DNA of 36,002 nucleotides from Prevotella sp. UBA2739 (GTDB lineage Bacteria > Bacteroidota > Bacteroidia > Bacteroidales > Bacteroidaceae): contig DEJV01000051.1 in NCBI GenBank assembly GCA_002353525.1, forward strand, positions 35,753-71,754, written 5' to 3'. Both the position numbers and the translations under genes were made by a program. The notes below the pieces were generated by a model that saw only the letters and a list, made by a program, of their open reading frames with translations, was not told where the DNA came from and did no database searches. Positions within the stretch are counted from its first letter, which is position 1. Every line of letters begins with the position of its first letter. This document shows, one piece after another, positions 6,020-13,486 of the stretch.

Positions 6020-8788
6020 ATGAAAAAAATTAAACTCTTTATGATGCTTGCCCTCTTAGTGATGGGTGTTGGCAGTGCGTCGGCACAACGACAGAAGGCT
6101 TATGGTGTTGTGTATTCTCCTTCTGATTTAGAGGGAGTAGGTTTTACAGTCACAAATTCAGACATGGGCTATGGTGTGACTGTAAATGGGAACTATTACC
6201 TTACTTCTGGCTCTCATGTAGGAGAGAGTTTGATAATGTTGGAAGGACAATTTGCAAGTTATGCTAATTTGACTACTGATAATATTTCCAATTATATCAA
6301 AGCAAATGATATTGAAGATTATAATTCAGCTATCACTGTAGAATCATGCAACAATTATTATAGTTCTTATTATGATTGGTATGAAGATTACGGTATTCAA
6401 AACGTCGTTGTAATAAAATACACCCCGAAGTTTAACACAGAAACTTATACAGTTGAATCCAATATAGCTAATGGTGGTATCCAAAGTACTGGGAATTGGC
6501 CTCATAATGAGGTTGCCACTTTGAGCAGTGATGGCAAGACTCTGACCGTTAGTAATGCAAATAATAATGCTTACGCACCTGTTGTTTTGGCTGCTTGGAA
6601 TGTAAATAAATACATTGTTCCAAAGACTGTGGAAGGGTATAAAGTAGCTATTACTGTTGAAGGTTCTACAATTAAGCTGTATTATTATCAAACTTGGACA
6701 AAAGATGGTCTGGAGTATTCAAACTTCCATATCCAGAGCACTAACAATCAAGGTATGATGGACAGTAAGTTTGACTTCATTTCTGGTCAGCCCGAGTTAG
6801 CTGTACGTTTGCATCTTGACCAAACAAAGATAGTGACTGATACGGTGAAATATGCGAAACCTCTTTGGGCTAATCCTACGGTGGATGAGCAAAGAACTCT
6901 TCCTGATGACGATGGCGATGGTGTAGGTATTGACAACCAAGATGAGCCCAGCACAAGTGCAACGAATGCAGAATATACCTATCTTGGACAGCTGGATGCT
7001 ACAGTATTTACAACAGCTGATGGTAAGCAGGGTATTATGAGCAATGACTATTTCTATCTCCGTAGACATGCCATTGCTTATTCTGAACGTGCATCGGTAA
7101 CCATTCCGCGTGAGGTGACCTTCGGTACTACAACGTATAAAGTGACTGCTATCCAGAAGTGGGGTATGGACTATGCTCAGACTCATGTTTGGAGGAGTGA
7201 CTATTGCTACAACATGAATAGTAATGGTGAAGCTAATCCTGACAAGAAGACCAAAGCTTGGGAACATCAGAACATCAATGACCACAGAAATGAGTATCTG
7301 AAGACTGTGACTTTCGAAATGTCAGCCACTAACCCATCGAACATTCACTCTATCGGTGACTATGCTTTCATGAGCTTGTTCAATTCGTCTATTGATCCTA
7401 TATACACAGGTCTCGAAGAGATTGTGATACCTAACTCGACAACCTATCTGGGTGCAGGTGCTTTCGAGATGTGTCTGCGACTGAAGGATGTCACCTTCCA
7501 GAAGGTGTTTGACGAATCAGATCCAGACTATGACAAGACTCGCATTAATGAGATTCGTGATTACACCTTCTATAGCTGCATCCGTCTGGGCGAGGTCAAC
7601 CTGCCTATCGGAATTAAAACCATTGGCAACTGTGCCTTCCAGTACAATTTCCAGATGTCGAAGATAGAGCTGCCTAATGGTCTGAAATCTGTGGGTGACC
7701 ACTTCCTTTGCTGTGCTTCTTCATTGATAAACGTAACTATCCCATTTAGTGTTACTCAAATGGCCGGTGCTTGCTTCCACGGTTGTGAGAGCCTGAAGAA
7801 TGTATATCTGATGGGACCTGCATCAGCTTTGATCAAGGAGTCTGGCTCTGGTGGTACGTTCGATGCCAACCCACGTTTCTGTAAGGAGCACGTACAGAAT
7901 TGTACTTTCTGGGTATTCAATGAGTATTATGATGGATATAAGAATGATGAAGTTTGGAGCGAGATTGACGAAAACAAACAGCATTCAGGAACGTACAATG
8001 GGCATCCATGCGTTAATGGTAACGAGTTGAAGATTGTTCCCGATGAGAAGCGCACATTCGAGGCCGACAAGTGGGTGACCGCTATCTTCCCAAATGTTGT
8101 TGAGAAATATAAGACTGTGTTCAAGGCTAATGGCAACAAGGAGACTCGCGTGGCAAAGATGACTAGTGCCTATGTTACCGAAGGTGTGGAGAAAGATCCG
8201 AAGACAGGCAGACCTCTGAGAATGTATAACCTCACATTCGAGTTGATTGAAGGCCCCGATATCCCCGCTGGTGTGCCCTTGATGATTTGTCCTGCTACCC
8301 GAACTGAAATTACTCTGTATACCGCTAATCAGTCAGAAAACGATCCTGACTTTAAGGATCACATGACCGACAAGCATCCTGTGGAGGCTTCTTGCGGTGA
8401 AAAGGGTAAAGTGGTGATGAAGGGTCAGTATAGCCCCTATGATTTGCAGAAGTGGGACTTCTTCTTTGCTTATCCGATAGATAAAGAAACAGGTAAGGAG
8501 GCTAAAACTGCTAAGTTCTACCGTGTACCCGATGACTCTAACTATAAAGTTGACAGATGCCGTTGCTGGTGGACGATCGAGGCCGAGGGTGTGAAGATTA
8601 ATTCTTCTGCTAGCCCAAGTGCAAAGGGATTCTCGTTCTTTGACGATGCTACAGGTATCAACAACGTAGAGACTCGCATTGCTATCGATGCTATCTACGA
8701 CCTGAATGGCCGCAAGATTGACATTGACCCGGCCAGTCTGCCAAAGGGAATGTATATCAAGAATGGTAAGAAATATATTAAAAACTAA
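6020..8788 (+). CDS. Secreted BspA-like leucine-rich repeat (LRR_5) protein
   Basis: The 922-aa product has a signal peptide (residues 1-23, ending SASAQ). A poorly conserved N-terminal half has Tyr/Asn-rich segments. LRR_5-type repeats follow at roughly residues 440-600 (IHSIGDYAFMSL, LEEIVIPNSTTYLGAGAF, EVNLPIGIKTIGNCAF, KIELPNGLKSVGDHF, SLINVTIPFSVTQMAG). The C-terminus ends in AIYDLNGRKIDI...GMYIKNGKKYIKN, a tail common on Prevotella exported proteins and resembling sorting-domain tails. BspA-like proteins are usually cell-surface adhesins. Base composition is visibly more A/T-rich than in the flanking housekeeping genes, especially in the first third, which suggests separate ancestry. 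It is the first gene downstream of the inverton and shares a transcript with the 69-aa peptide at 8806. Confidence 0.85.
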   Translation: MKKIKLFMMLALLVMGVGSASAQRQKAYGVVYSPSDLEGVGFTVTNSDMGYGVTVNGNYYLTSGSHVGESLIMLEGQFASYANLTTDNISNYIKANDIEDYNSAITVESCNNYYSSYYDWYEDYGIQNVVVIKYTPKFNTETYTVESNIANGGIQSTGNWPHNEVATLSSDGKTLTVSNANNNAYAPVVLAAWNVNKYIVPKTVEGYKVAITVEGSTIKLYYYQTWTKDGLEYSNFHIQSTNNQGMMDSKFDFISGQPELAVRLHLDQTKIVTDTVKYAKPLWANPTVDEQRTLPDDDGDGVGIDNQDEPSTSATNAEYTYLGQLDATVFTTADGKQGIMSNDYFYLRRHAIAYSERASVTIPREVTFGTTTYKVTAIQKWGMDYAQTHVWRSDYCYNMNSNGEANPDKKTKAWEHQNINDHRNEYLKTVTFEMSATNPSNIHSIGDYAFMSLFNSSIDPIYTGLEEIVIPNSTTYLGAGAFEMCLRLKDVTFQKVFDESDPDYDKTRINEIRDYTFYSCIRLGEVNLPIGIKTIGNCAFQYNFQMSKIELPNGLKSVGDHFLCCASSLINVTIPFSVTQMAGACFHGCESLKNVYLMGPASALIKESGSGGTFDANPRFCKEHVQNCTFWVFNEYYDGYKNDEVWSEIDENKQHSGTYNGHPCVNGNELKIVPDEKRTFEADKWVTAIFPNVVEKYKTVFKANGNKETRVAKMTSAYVTEGVEKDPKTGRPLRMYNLTFELIEGPDIPAGVPLMICPATRTEITLYTANQSENDPDFKDHMTDKHPVEASCGEKGKVVMKGQYSPYDLQKWDFFFAYPIDKETGKEAKTAKFYRVPDDSNYKVDRCRCWWTIEAEGVKINSSASPSAKGFSFFDDATGINNVETRIAIDAIYDLNGRKIDIDPASLPKGMYIKNGKKYIKN

Positions 8789-8790
8789 GA

Positions 8791-8797
8791 AAGGAGG
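8791..8797 (+). promoter_or_regulatory. Strong Shine-Dalgarno AAGGAGG
   Basis: AAGGAGG lies 8 nt before the ATG at 8806. Near-perfect Shine-Dalgarno sites are rare in Bacteroidetes and absent from the other genes here. It supports the 8806 start and suggests high translation of the peptide. Confidence 0.75.
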
Positions 8798-8805
8798 ATA
8801 TTGAA

Positions 8806-9015
8806 ATGAAAAAGACATATATTGCACCAGAGGCACACATTGAGTGCCGTTTCGCAGAGGTGATGCAGTTACCTGTGGAAAGTGTTGGTCAAAAAGGAAG
8901 TGTATCTGGCCAGACCGATACCAATTGGGAATTTGGCGGCACTCCTAATGAAGAAGACGGACCTCTTAACCCAACAGCCAAGAAAGGTTTCTGGGACGAC
9001 GATTATGAAGAATAA
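8806..9015 (+). CDS. Short peptide of the MKKxYxxP ... FWDDD type, function unknown
   Basis: The 69-residue product follows the BspA-like gene by 17 bp. It starts MKKTYIAPEAHIECRF, has a low-complexity Gly/Ser/Thr/Asn middle and ends KKGFWDDDYEE. Short proteins with an MKKxYxxP start and an acidic FWDD-like end are, from memory, common and unnamed in Prevotella genomes, often beside secreted proteins. It has one Cys, no signal peptide, no membrane segment and no recognised domain. The strong ribosome-binding site and a terminator 16 bp after the stop show a real, independently translated gene. A leader-plus-core layout could mean a modified or exported peptide, but no maturation enzyme is adjacent, so the role is unassigned. 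Confidence 0.8.
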   Translation: MKKTYIAPEAHIECRFAEVMQLPVESVGQKGSVSGQTDTNWEFGGTPNEEDGPLNPTAKKGFWDDDYEE

Positions 9016-9030
9016 ATTCATATAACTCCA

Positions 9031-9073
9031 AGAGGGGGCTTCCAGCTGTGAAGCCGGGCGCCTTCTCTTTTTT
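9031..9073 (+). terminator. Rho-independent terminator of the BspA/peptide operon
   Basis: GGCTTC (9037-9042) pairs with GAAGCC (9050-9055). Outer AGAG/CTCT pairs extend the stem, and six T follow (9068-9073). It begins 16 bp after the peptide stop codon. Confidence 0.75.
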
Positions 9074-9176
9074 CATCCAGCAATAATGAGGTTGCTGAGA
9101 TGTCCATAAAATTTTATAAAATACATTTTTAATAGTTCAATTATACTACATTAGTTTTTTTTCGTAAAAACGAAGG

Positions 9177-9210
9177 AGTACCCTGGCTGTGAAGTTAGGG
9201 TACTTTTTTT
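9177..9210 (+). terminator. Second rho-independent terminator
   Basis: AGTACCCT (9177-9184) pairs perfectly with AGGGTACT (9197-9204), followed by a T run to 9210. The loop contains GGCTGTGAAG, close to AGCTGTGAAG in the loop region of the terminator at 9031-9073. No gene lies between the two terminators. Confidence 0.75.
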
Positions 9211-9275
9211 AATTGATAATTGACAATTGATAATTGATAATTAAGCCTGGCGGAGGGAATAACGGGAACGTTAAC
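9211..9275. repeat. Dispersed intergenic repeat, copy B (short)
   Basis: AATTGATAATTGACAATTG-type sequence followed by GCCTGGCGGAGGGAATAACG and GGAACGTTAAC, matching copies A (3769) and C (29602). The distal GACAAAGAG block is missing here. Confidence 0.8.
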
Positions 9276-9287
9276 AAACCGGCTAAT

Positions 9288-9425
9288 ACGATTTGTTAAG
9301 AAATTAAGATGCGATTTGTTAAGAAATTGATGTGCGATTTCTTAAGAAATTGATGTGTGATTTCTTAAGAAATTGAAGTGTAATTTGCTAACAAATTGAA
9401 GTGTAATTTCATAACAAATGAGAAA
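9288..9425. repeat. 23-bp tandem repeat array, 6 units
   Basis: Units start at 9288, 9311, 9334, 9357, 9380 and 9403. The consensus is GYGATTTSTTAAGAAATTGA followed by WGT. The core ATTTCTTAAGAAAT is a perfect palindrome in the central units and decays toward the ends. The array lies in a convergent gap and is non-coding. Confidence 0.85.
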
Positions 9426-9443
9426 TGGGCTTGTTAAATTGAG

Positions 9444-9475
9444 AATTGAGGAGGGAGCATGCTCCCTCCTCAATT
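9444..9475. terminator. Perfect 32-bp palindrome at the antiporter stop codon
   Basis: The 32 bases are self-complementary around GCATGC (9458-9463), giving a stem of about 14 bp. The palindrome includes the antiporter stop codon (9470-9472, minus strand). It is probably a terminator or 3'-end stabiliser for the minus-strand transcript. There is no long T tract on either side. Confidence 0.6.
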
Positions 9476-11725
9476 TATTAACTTTTCCAGGTCGTCTACT
9501 TCGCCGACCACCCAGATGATGTCGCCACGCTGGAAACGGTAGGTGGGCTTTACCTGCGAGAGATTCTCCTCGCCTTCCTCGATGCCTACTACCATACAGT
9601 TGTAGCGATCGCGGATGCCACTCTCCTGAAGGGTCTTGCCCACAAACTGACTCTTGGTGGTGATGACCATGGAGCGGAGCTTCATCTCGCGCTTCTCCAG
9701 CTCCAGGTCCTCGCCGTAAAGCTCTGTCTCGAGTGCATGGTGGAAGGCCGTGAGCTGGTCGTCGCTGCCGATGACCTGCAGTTTGTCGAAGGGAAACACC
9801 ACACTATGGCCGTCGGGGATGTTCAACCGGCGGTTGGCACGCAGGATGCTGCTCACGTGCACGCCATATTTCTTGCCCAGCTGCAGCTCGCGCAACGTCT
9901 GTCCGGCCCACAACGAGTCGGCAGGCACCTCGAAATCGGAGATGTGGATGTCGCGGTCGAGCAGCTTACCCTCGTAGAGCGGTCGTTTGTGGCCATGCAC
10001 CTGTGCCTCGATGTCGCGCGAGCGCAGGTTCAGAATGAAGAGCCGTTCCAGCTTGATGCTGCGGTGCTTCACCCATCGCGAGAAGACGATGAGAACCACG
10101 ACGGCCAGTCCGATGGTAATCATGAGTGCCGGACGGAAACGCGTGAGGTAGTTGCAGATGTAGAACACAAACGAGGCGGCAATGACAATGCGCACCAGGA
10201 TGGTGAAGATGAGCGGCAGGTGGTTGACGTTGCTCTCTATCCACAGTGCCTTCCACTCCTCGGAGTGGTTTTTCTTCATCACCATGGCCCGCAGGAACGG
10301 AGAGATGAGCAGCACCGTGAGCACGCCGGTGATGGCATTGGCATACCAGTGCAGTTCCCACCCGGGCAGCAGACGGCGCATGAACGGCAGCACGATGGTG
10401 AACATGAGCGTGATGATGGCTGCCGAGAGGATGCCGTAGACGATGGTGTTGACGGCCATCTGCGTGAGCAGCTTCTTCCATTTGCTCTTCTCGGTGGTGT
10501 TGGGATGGCTCATGGTGAGCTTGTTCAGCGAGGTGATGATCTTGTTGGGCAGCTTGTGCTCGAGGCTGTTATAAGCCGGCGTGGCGAGCCGTATCATGTA
10601 AGGTGTGAGAAATGTTGTGATAACGGATACGGCCACCACCACCGGATAGAGGTAGTCGCTGATGACTCCCAGCGAGAGTCCCAGCGAGGCAATAATGAAC
10701 GAGAACTCACCAATCTGCGCCATGGAGAAGCCACACTTCATGGCCGAGCGCAGCGACTCGCCGGCGAGCATGAAGCCAAGCGAACCGAAGACGGCCTGTC
10801 CCACGAGGATGGTCATCACCAGCACGAAAATGGGGAAGGCGTATTGGAGAAGGATCATGGGGTCGACCAACATGCCTACAGACACGAAGAAGACGGCGCC
10901 GAAGAGGTTTTTCACGGGCTCTACCAGCTTGATGATCTTCTCGGCCTCGATGGTCTCGGCCAGGATGCTGCCCATGACGAAGGCACCGAAGGCACTGCTG
11001 AAGCCCACCTCGGTGGACAATACGGCCATGGCACAACAGAGTCCGAGCGACACCACGAGCAGCACCTCGTTGTTCATCTGCCGGCGCATGGAGCGCAGGA
11101 ACAACGGAATGGCGAAGATGCCCACCACAAACCAGAGCACCAGGAAGAAGGCTATCTTGGCCACCGACCCGAGCATCTGGCCGCCGTCGGGACTGTTGCC
11201 GCTGGCAATGGCCGAGAGCATCACCATCATGACGATGGCGAGGATGTCCTCGAGGATGAGCACGCTCATCACGATGCTGGCAAAATGCTGCTGCCGCAGG
11301 CCGAGGTCGTCGAACGCCTTGTAGATGATGGTGGTAGACGACATGGCCAGCATGCCGCCCAGGAAGATGCAGTCCATCTTGGGCCAGCCGAAGGCATGTC
11401 CCACCATGATGCCGAGCATCATCATGCAAAAGACAATGGTGCAAGTGGCAATGATGGGCGACGCCCCCATCTTGAGTATCTTCTTGAACGAGAAGTCGAG
11501 TCCCAGCGAGAACAAAAGGAACATCACGCCGATGTCGGCCCACGTCTGGATGTCTTCTTGGTCGACCACCGACGCCACGTAGGGCATGTGTGTAGACACC
11601 AAGAATCCTGCCACCACGTATCCTAATACGAGCGGCTGCTTGAGTTTCTTGAATACGAGCGTGACAATGCCGGCTACGACAAGTATCAACGCGAGGTCTT
11701 TGATTAATGCTGGTAATTCACCCAT
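9470..11725 (-). CDS. Cation:proton antiporter (CPA2/KefB-RosB type) with TrkA-C domains
   Basis: The 751-aa inner-membrane protein has an N-terminal Na+/H+-exchanger domain of about 12 helices (residues 5-390). It includes the CPA2-like stretches MFLLFSLGLDFSFKKI, LGGMLAMSSTTIIYKAFDDLG and SAFGAFVMGSILAET. A second set of four hydrophobic segments (about 430-560) follows, then two C-terminal TrkA-C/RCK-C-like modules (ISDFEVPADSLWAGQTLREL; MVITTKSQFVGKTLQESGI). No NAD-binding RCK-N Rossmann motif is visible. Monovalent cation (K+ or Na+) for proton exchange and pH or osmotic homeostasis are likely; the ion is not predictable. It lies 89 bp downstream of the four-helix-bundle gene on the same strand, and repeat sequence abuts its start. 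Confidence 0.88.
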   Translation of the reverse strand: MGELPALIKDLALILVVAGIVTLVFKKLKQPLVLGYVVAGFLVSTHMPYVASVVDQEDIQTWADIGVMFLLFSLGLDFSFKKILKMGASPIIATCTIVFCMMMLGIMVGHAFGWPKMDCIFLGGMLAMSSTTIIYKAFDDLGLRQQHFASIVMSVLILEDILAIVMMVMLSAIASGNSPDGGQMLGSVAKIAFFLVLWFVVGIFAIPLFLRSMRRQMNNEVLLVVSLGLCCAMAVLSTEVGFSSAFGAFVMGSILAETIEAEKIIKLVEPVKNLFGAVFFVSVGMLVDPMILLQYAFPIFVLVMTILVGQAVFGSLGFMLAGESLRSAMKCGFSMAQIGEFSFIIASLGLSLGVISDYLYPVVVAVSVITTFLTPYMIRLATPAYNSLEHKLPNKIITSLNKLTMSHPNTTEKSKWKKLLTQMAVNTIVYGILSAAIITLMFTIVLPFMRRLLPGWELHWYANAITGVLTVLLISPFLRAMVMKKNHSEEWKALWIESNVNHLPLIFTILVRIVIAASFVFYICNYLTRFRPALMITIGLAVVVLIVFSRWVKHRSIKLERLFILNLRSRDIEAQVHGHKRPLYEGKLLDRDIHISDFEVPADSLWAGQTLRELQLGKKYGVHVSSILRANRRLNIPDGHSVVFPFDKLQVIGSDDQLTAFHHALETELYGEDLELEKREMKLRSMVITTKSQFVGKTLQESGIRDRYNCMVVGIEEGEENLSQVKPTYRFQRGDIIWVVGEVDDLEKLIN

Positions 11726-11729
11726 GTAG

Positions 11730-11763
11730 TTAATTGATAATTGATAATTGACAATTGATAATT
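11730..11763. repeat. 34-bp inverted repeat, left end of four-helix cassette
   Basis: This 34-mer is the exact reverse complement of 12178-12211. Degenerate extra copies of the AATTGACAATTGATAATT motif continue to about 11806. It begins 4 bp from the antiporter start codon. Confidence 0.85.
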
Positions 11764-11814
11764 ACTAATTGACAATTGATAATTTCTAATTGACATTTGA
11801 TAATTATGAGTTGA

Positions 11815-12174
11815 TCATTGTTGTTTTGCAGTTTTAATGATTGCTGTCAACAGTTTTATGAGTTCTATGCAGTCATCGTTCATTGATTGGAATAAACGGT
11901 CGTCAAGATACTCTGTTTCGTGAAGCAGATCAAGCCAATAGCATGTTTCGTCAGCCTCTTTCAGCGCAATGCTCAGTTTGCTGACAAAGTCGAGACGGCT
12001 CTGGGCATTTACGCTTTCTCTGATATTGGCCCCGATGCTGGTGCCACATCTGAGGAGCTGTTTTGACAAGACGCTCTCATTCTTGCTCTCCAAAATATAC
12101 TGATAGCATTTTATAATGCGTATTGCAAATTTCCTGCTTTTCTCAATGACAATATTATCTTTTCTTTCAAACAT
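11815..12174 (-). CDS. Four-helix-bundle protein (S23/IVP family)
   Basis: The product is about 119 aa from ATG 12174; a TTG at 12186 would start inside the flanking repeat and is less likely. Helical content is high, with family-typical segments FAIRIIKCYQYI, LLRCGTSIGANIRES and FVSKLSIALKEADETCYWLDLL. This family is known from proteins encoded in 23S rRNA intervening sequences and as the fold of the retroelement accessory protein Avd; its biochemical role is unclear. The gene sits between peptidase T and the antiporter and is enclosed by perfect 34-bp inverted repeats. It is A/T-rich relative to its neighbours, which together suggests an inserted cassette. Confidence 0.88.
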   Translation of the reverse strand: MFERKDNIVIEKSRKFAIRIIKCYQYILESKNESVLSKQLLRCGTSIGANIRESVNAQSRLDFVSKLSIALKEADETCYWLDLLHETEYLDDRLFQSMNDDCIELIKLLTAIIKTAKQQ

Positions 12175-12177
12175 TTC

Positions 12178-12211
12178 AATTATCAATTGTCAATTATCAA
12201 TTATCAATTAA
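12178..12211. repeat. 34-bp inverted repeat, right end of four-helix cassette
   Basis: Exact reverse complement of 11730-11763. It starts 4 bp upstream of the four-helix-bundle start codon and ends 4 bp before the peptidase T stop codon. Confidence 0.85.
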
Positions 12212-12214
12212 TTT

Positions 12215-13438
12215 TCAGTCGTTATATCCCGCTGTCAGCTCACAGATTTTCACAATCACCTGCATGGCTTTCTCCATGACTTGGATGCTGACAAACTCGT
12301 AGGGACCATGGAAATTGACGCCGCCGGCGAAGATGTTGGGGCAGGGGAGACCCTTGAACGACAACTGGGCACCGTCCGTGCCGCCGCGGATGGGATGCAC
12401 ACGCGGGGGAACATCGCACTCCTGCATGGCCTTGAGCACCAGGTCGATGACGTGCATGTTGGGCTCTATCTTCTCCTTCATGTTGTAGTACTGGTCTTTC
12501 ACGTCGGCGGTGATCATGTCCTCGCCATACTTTTCCTGCATCTGCTTCACACACTGGTTGATGAAGTGCTTGCGGTCCTCAAAGCGGTCGCGGTCGTGGT
12601 CGCGGATGATGTAGCTGAGTGTGGCACCCTCGATGTTGCTCTGTATGCCCAGCAGATGGTAGAATCCCTCGTAGCCCTCGGTCTCCTCGGGAGTCTCGTT
12701 GCCCGGAAGCATTGATGCAAACTCGACAGCCAGACGGTTGGCATTCACCATCTTGTCCTTGGCATAGCCCGGATGCACGCTCACGCCCTTGATGCGTATC
12801 TTGGCACTGGCGGCATTGAAGTTCTCGAACTCCAGCTCGCCCAGGTCGCCACCGTCGATGGTGTAGGCCCACTCGCAGCCAAACTTCTCCACGTCGAAGT
12901 GGTGGGCACCCATGCCTATCTCCTCGTCGGGGTTGAATCCCATGCGGATGTCGCCGTGCTTCACCTCCTTATGGTCGCGCAGCCAGCACATTGCCTGCAC
13001 AATCTCGGCAATACCGGCCTTGTCGTCGGCGCCCAGCAGGGTGGTGCCGTCGGTGACGATGAGGTCTTCGCCCACATGGTTGAGCAGTTCGGGGAACTTC
13101 TTCGGGCTGCTGATGATGCCCGGTGAGAGCTCGATGTCGGAACCATCGTAATTGTTTACGATGCTGGGTTTTACATTCAGTCCTGAGCAGTCGGGACTGG
13201 TATCATAGTGGCTGATAAAGCCGATGGTGGGCACTTCTTTCTTCGTGTTGGCAGGCAGTGTGGCATAGACATATCCTTTGTCGTCCATCTCCACATTGTC
13301 GAAGCCCTCGTTCTCCAGTTCTTTTTTCAGGAACTCGGCAAAGACGAGTTGTTTCGGGGTACTAGGTACGGTTTCGCTTTCTTCGCTCGACTGTGTGTCG
13401 AACTTTACGTAGTTTAGAAATCTTTCGGTAATGTTCAT
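12215..13438 (-). CDS. pepT: Peptidase T (tripeptide aminopeptidase, M20B)
   Basis: The 407-aa cytoplasmic zinc aminopeptidase removes N-terminal residues from tripeptides. The length equals the family norm. The metal-site motifs are all present: SHYDTSPD (first His ligand), TLLGADDKAG (bridging Asp), NPDEEIGMGA (catalytic Glu and ligand), YTIDGGDLGE (Asp ligand) and GGVNFHGPYEF (last His ligand). HPIRGGTDGAQLSFKGLPCPN is also characteristic. ATG 13438 gives the usual MNITERFLNYVKFDTQS start. The gene begins 48 bp after the stop of the upstream exported toroid-like gene and is probably co-transcribed with it. The four-helix cassette follows. Confidence 0.96.
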   Translation of the reverse strand: MNITERFLNYVKFDTQSSEESETVPSTPKQLVFAEFLKKELENEGFDNVEMDDKGYVYATLPANTKKEVPTIGFISHYDTSPDCSGLNVKPSIVNNYDGSDIELSPGIISSPKKFPELLNHVGEDLIVTDGTTLLGADDKAGIAEIVQAMCWLRDHKEVKHGDIRMGFNPDEEIGMGAHHFDVEKFGCEWAYTIDGGDLGELEFENFNAASAKIRIKGVSVHPGYAKDKMVNANRLAVEFASMLPGNETPEETEGYEGFYHLLGIQSNIEGATLSYIIRDHDRDRFEDRKHFINQCVKQMQEKYGEDMITADVKDQYYNMKEKIEPNMHVIDLVLKAMQECDVPPRVHPIRGGTDGAQLSFKGLPCPNIFAGGVNFHGPYEFVSIQVMEKAMQVIVKICELTAGYND

Positions 13439-13486
13439 GGTTTTTTGTTCTTGTTTTTATGGGTTTTCTGTTTCCTCTATAGTTGT

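Noticed and set aside
9288..9425. CRISPR array
   Set aside because: The 23-bp units abut one another with no unique spacers, so this is a simple tandem array.
9737..11626. 629-codon plus-strand frame opposite the antiporter gene
   Set aside because: It is a shadow of the antiporter on the other strand: His/Glu/Asp-rich low complexity, no domain, while the minus-strand frame is a well-formed membrane protein.
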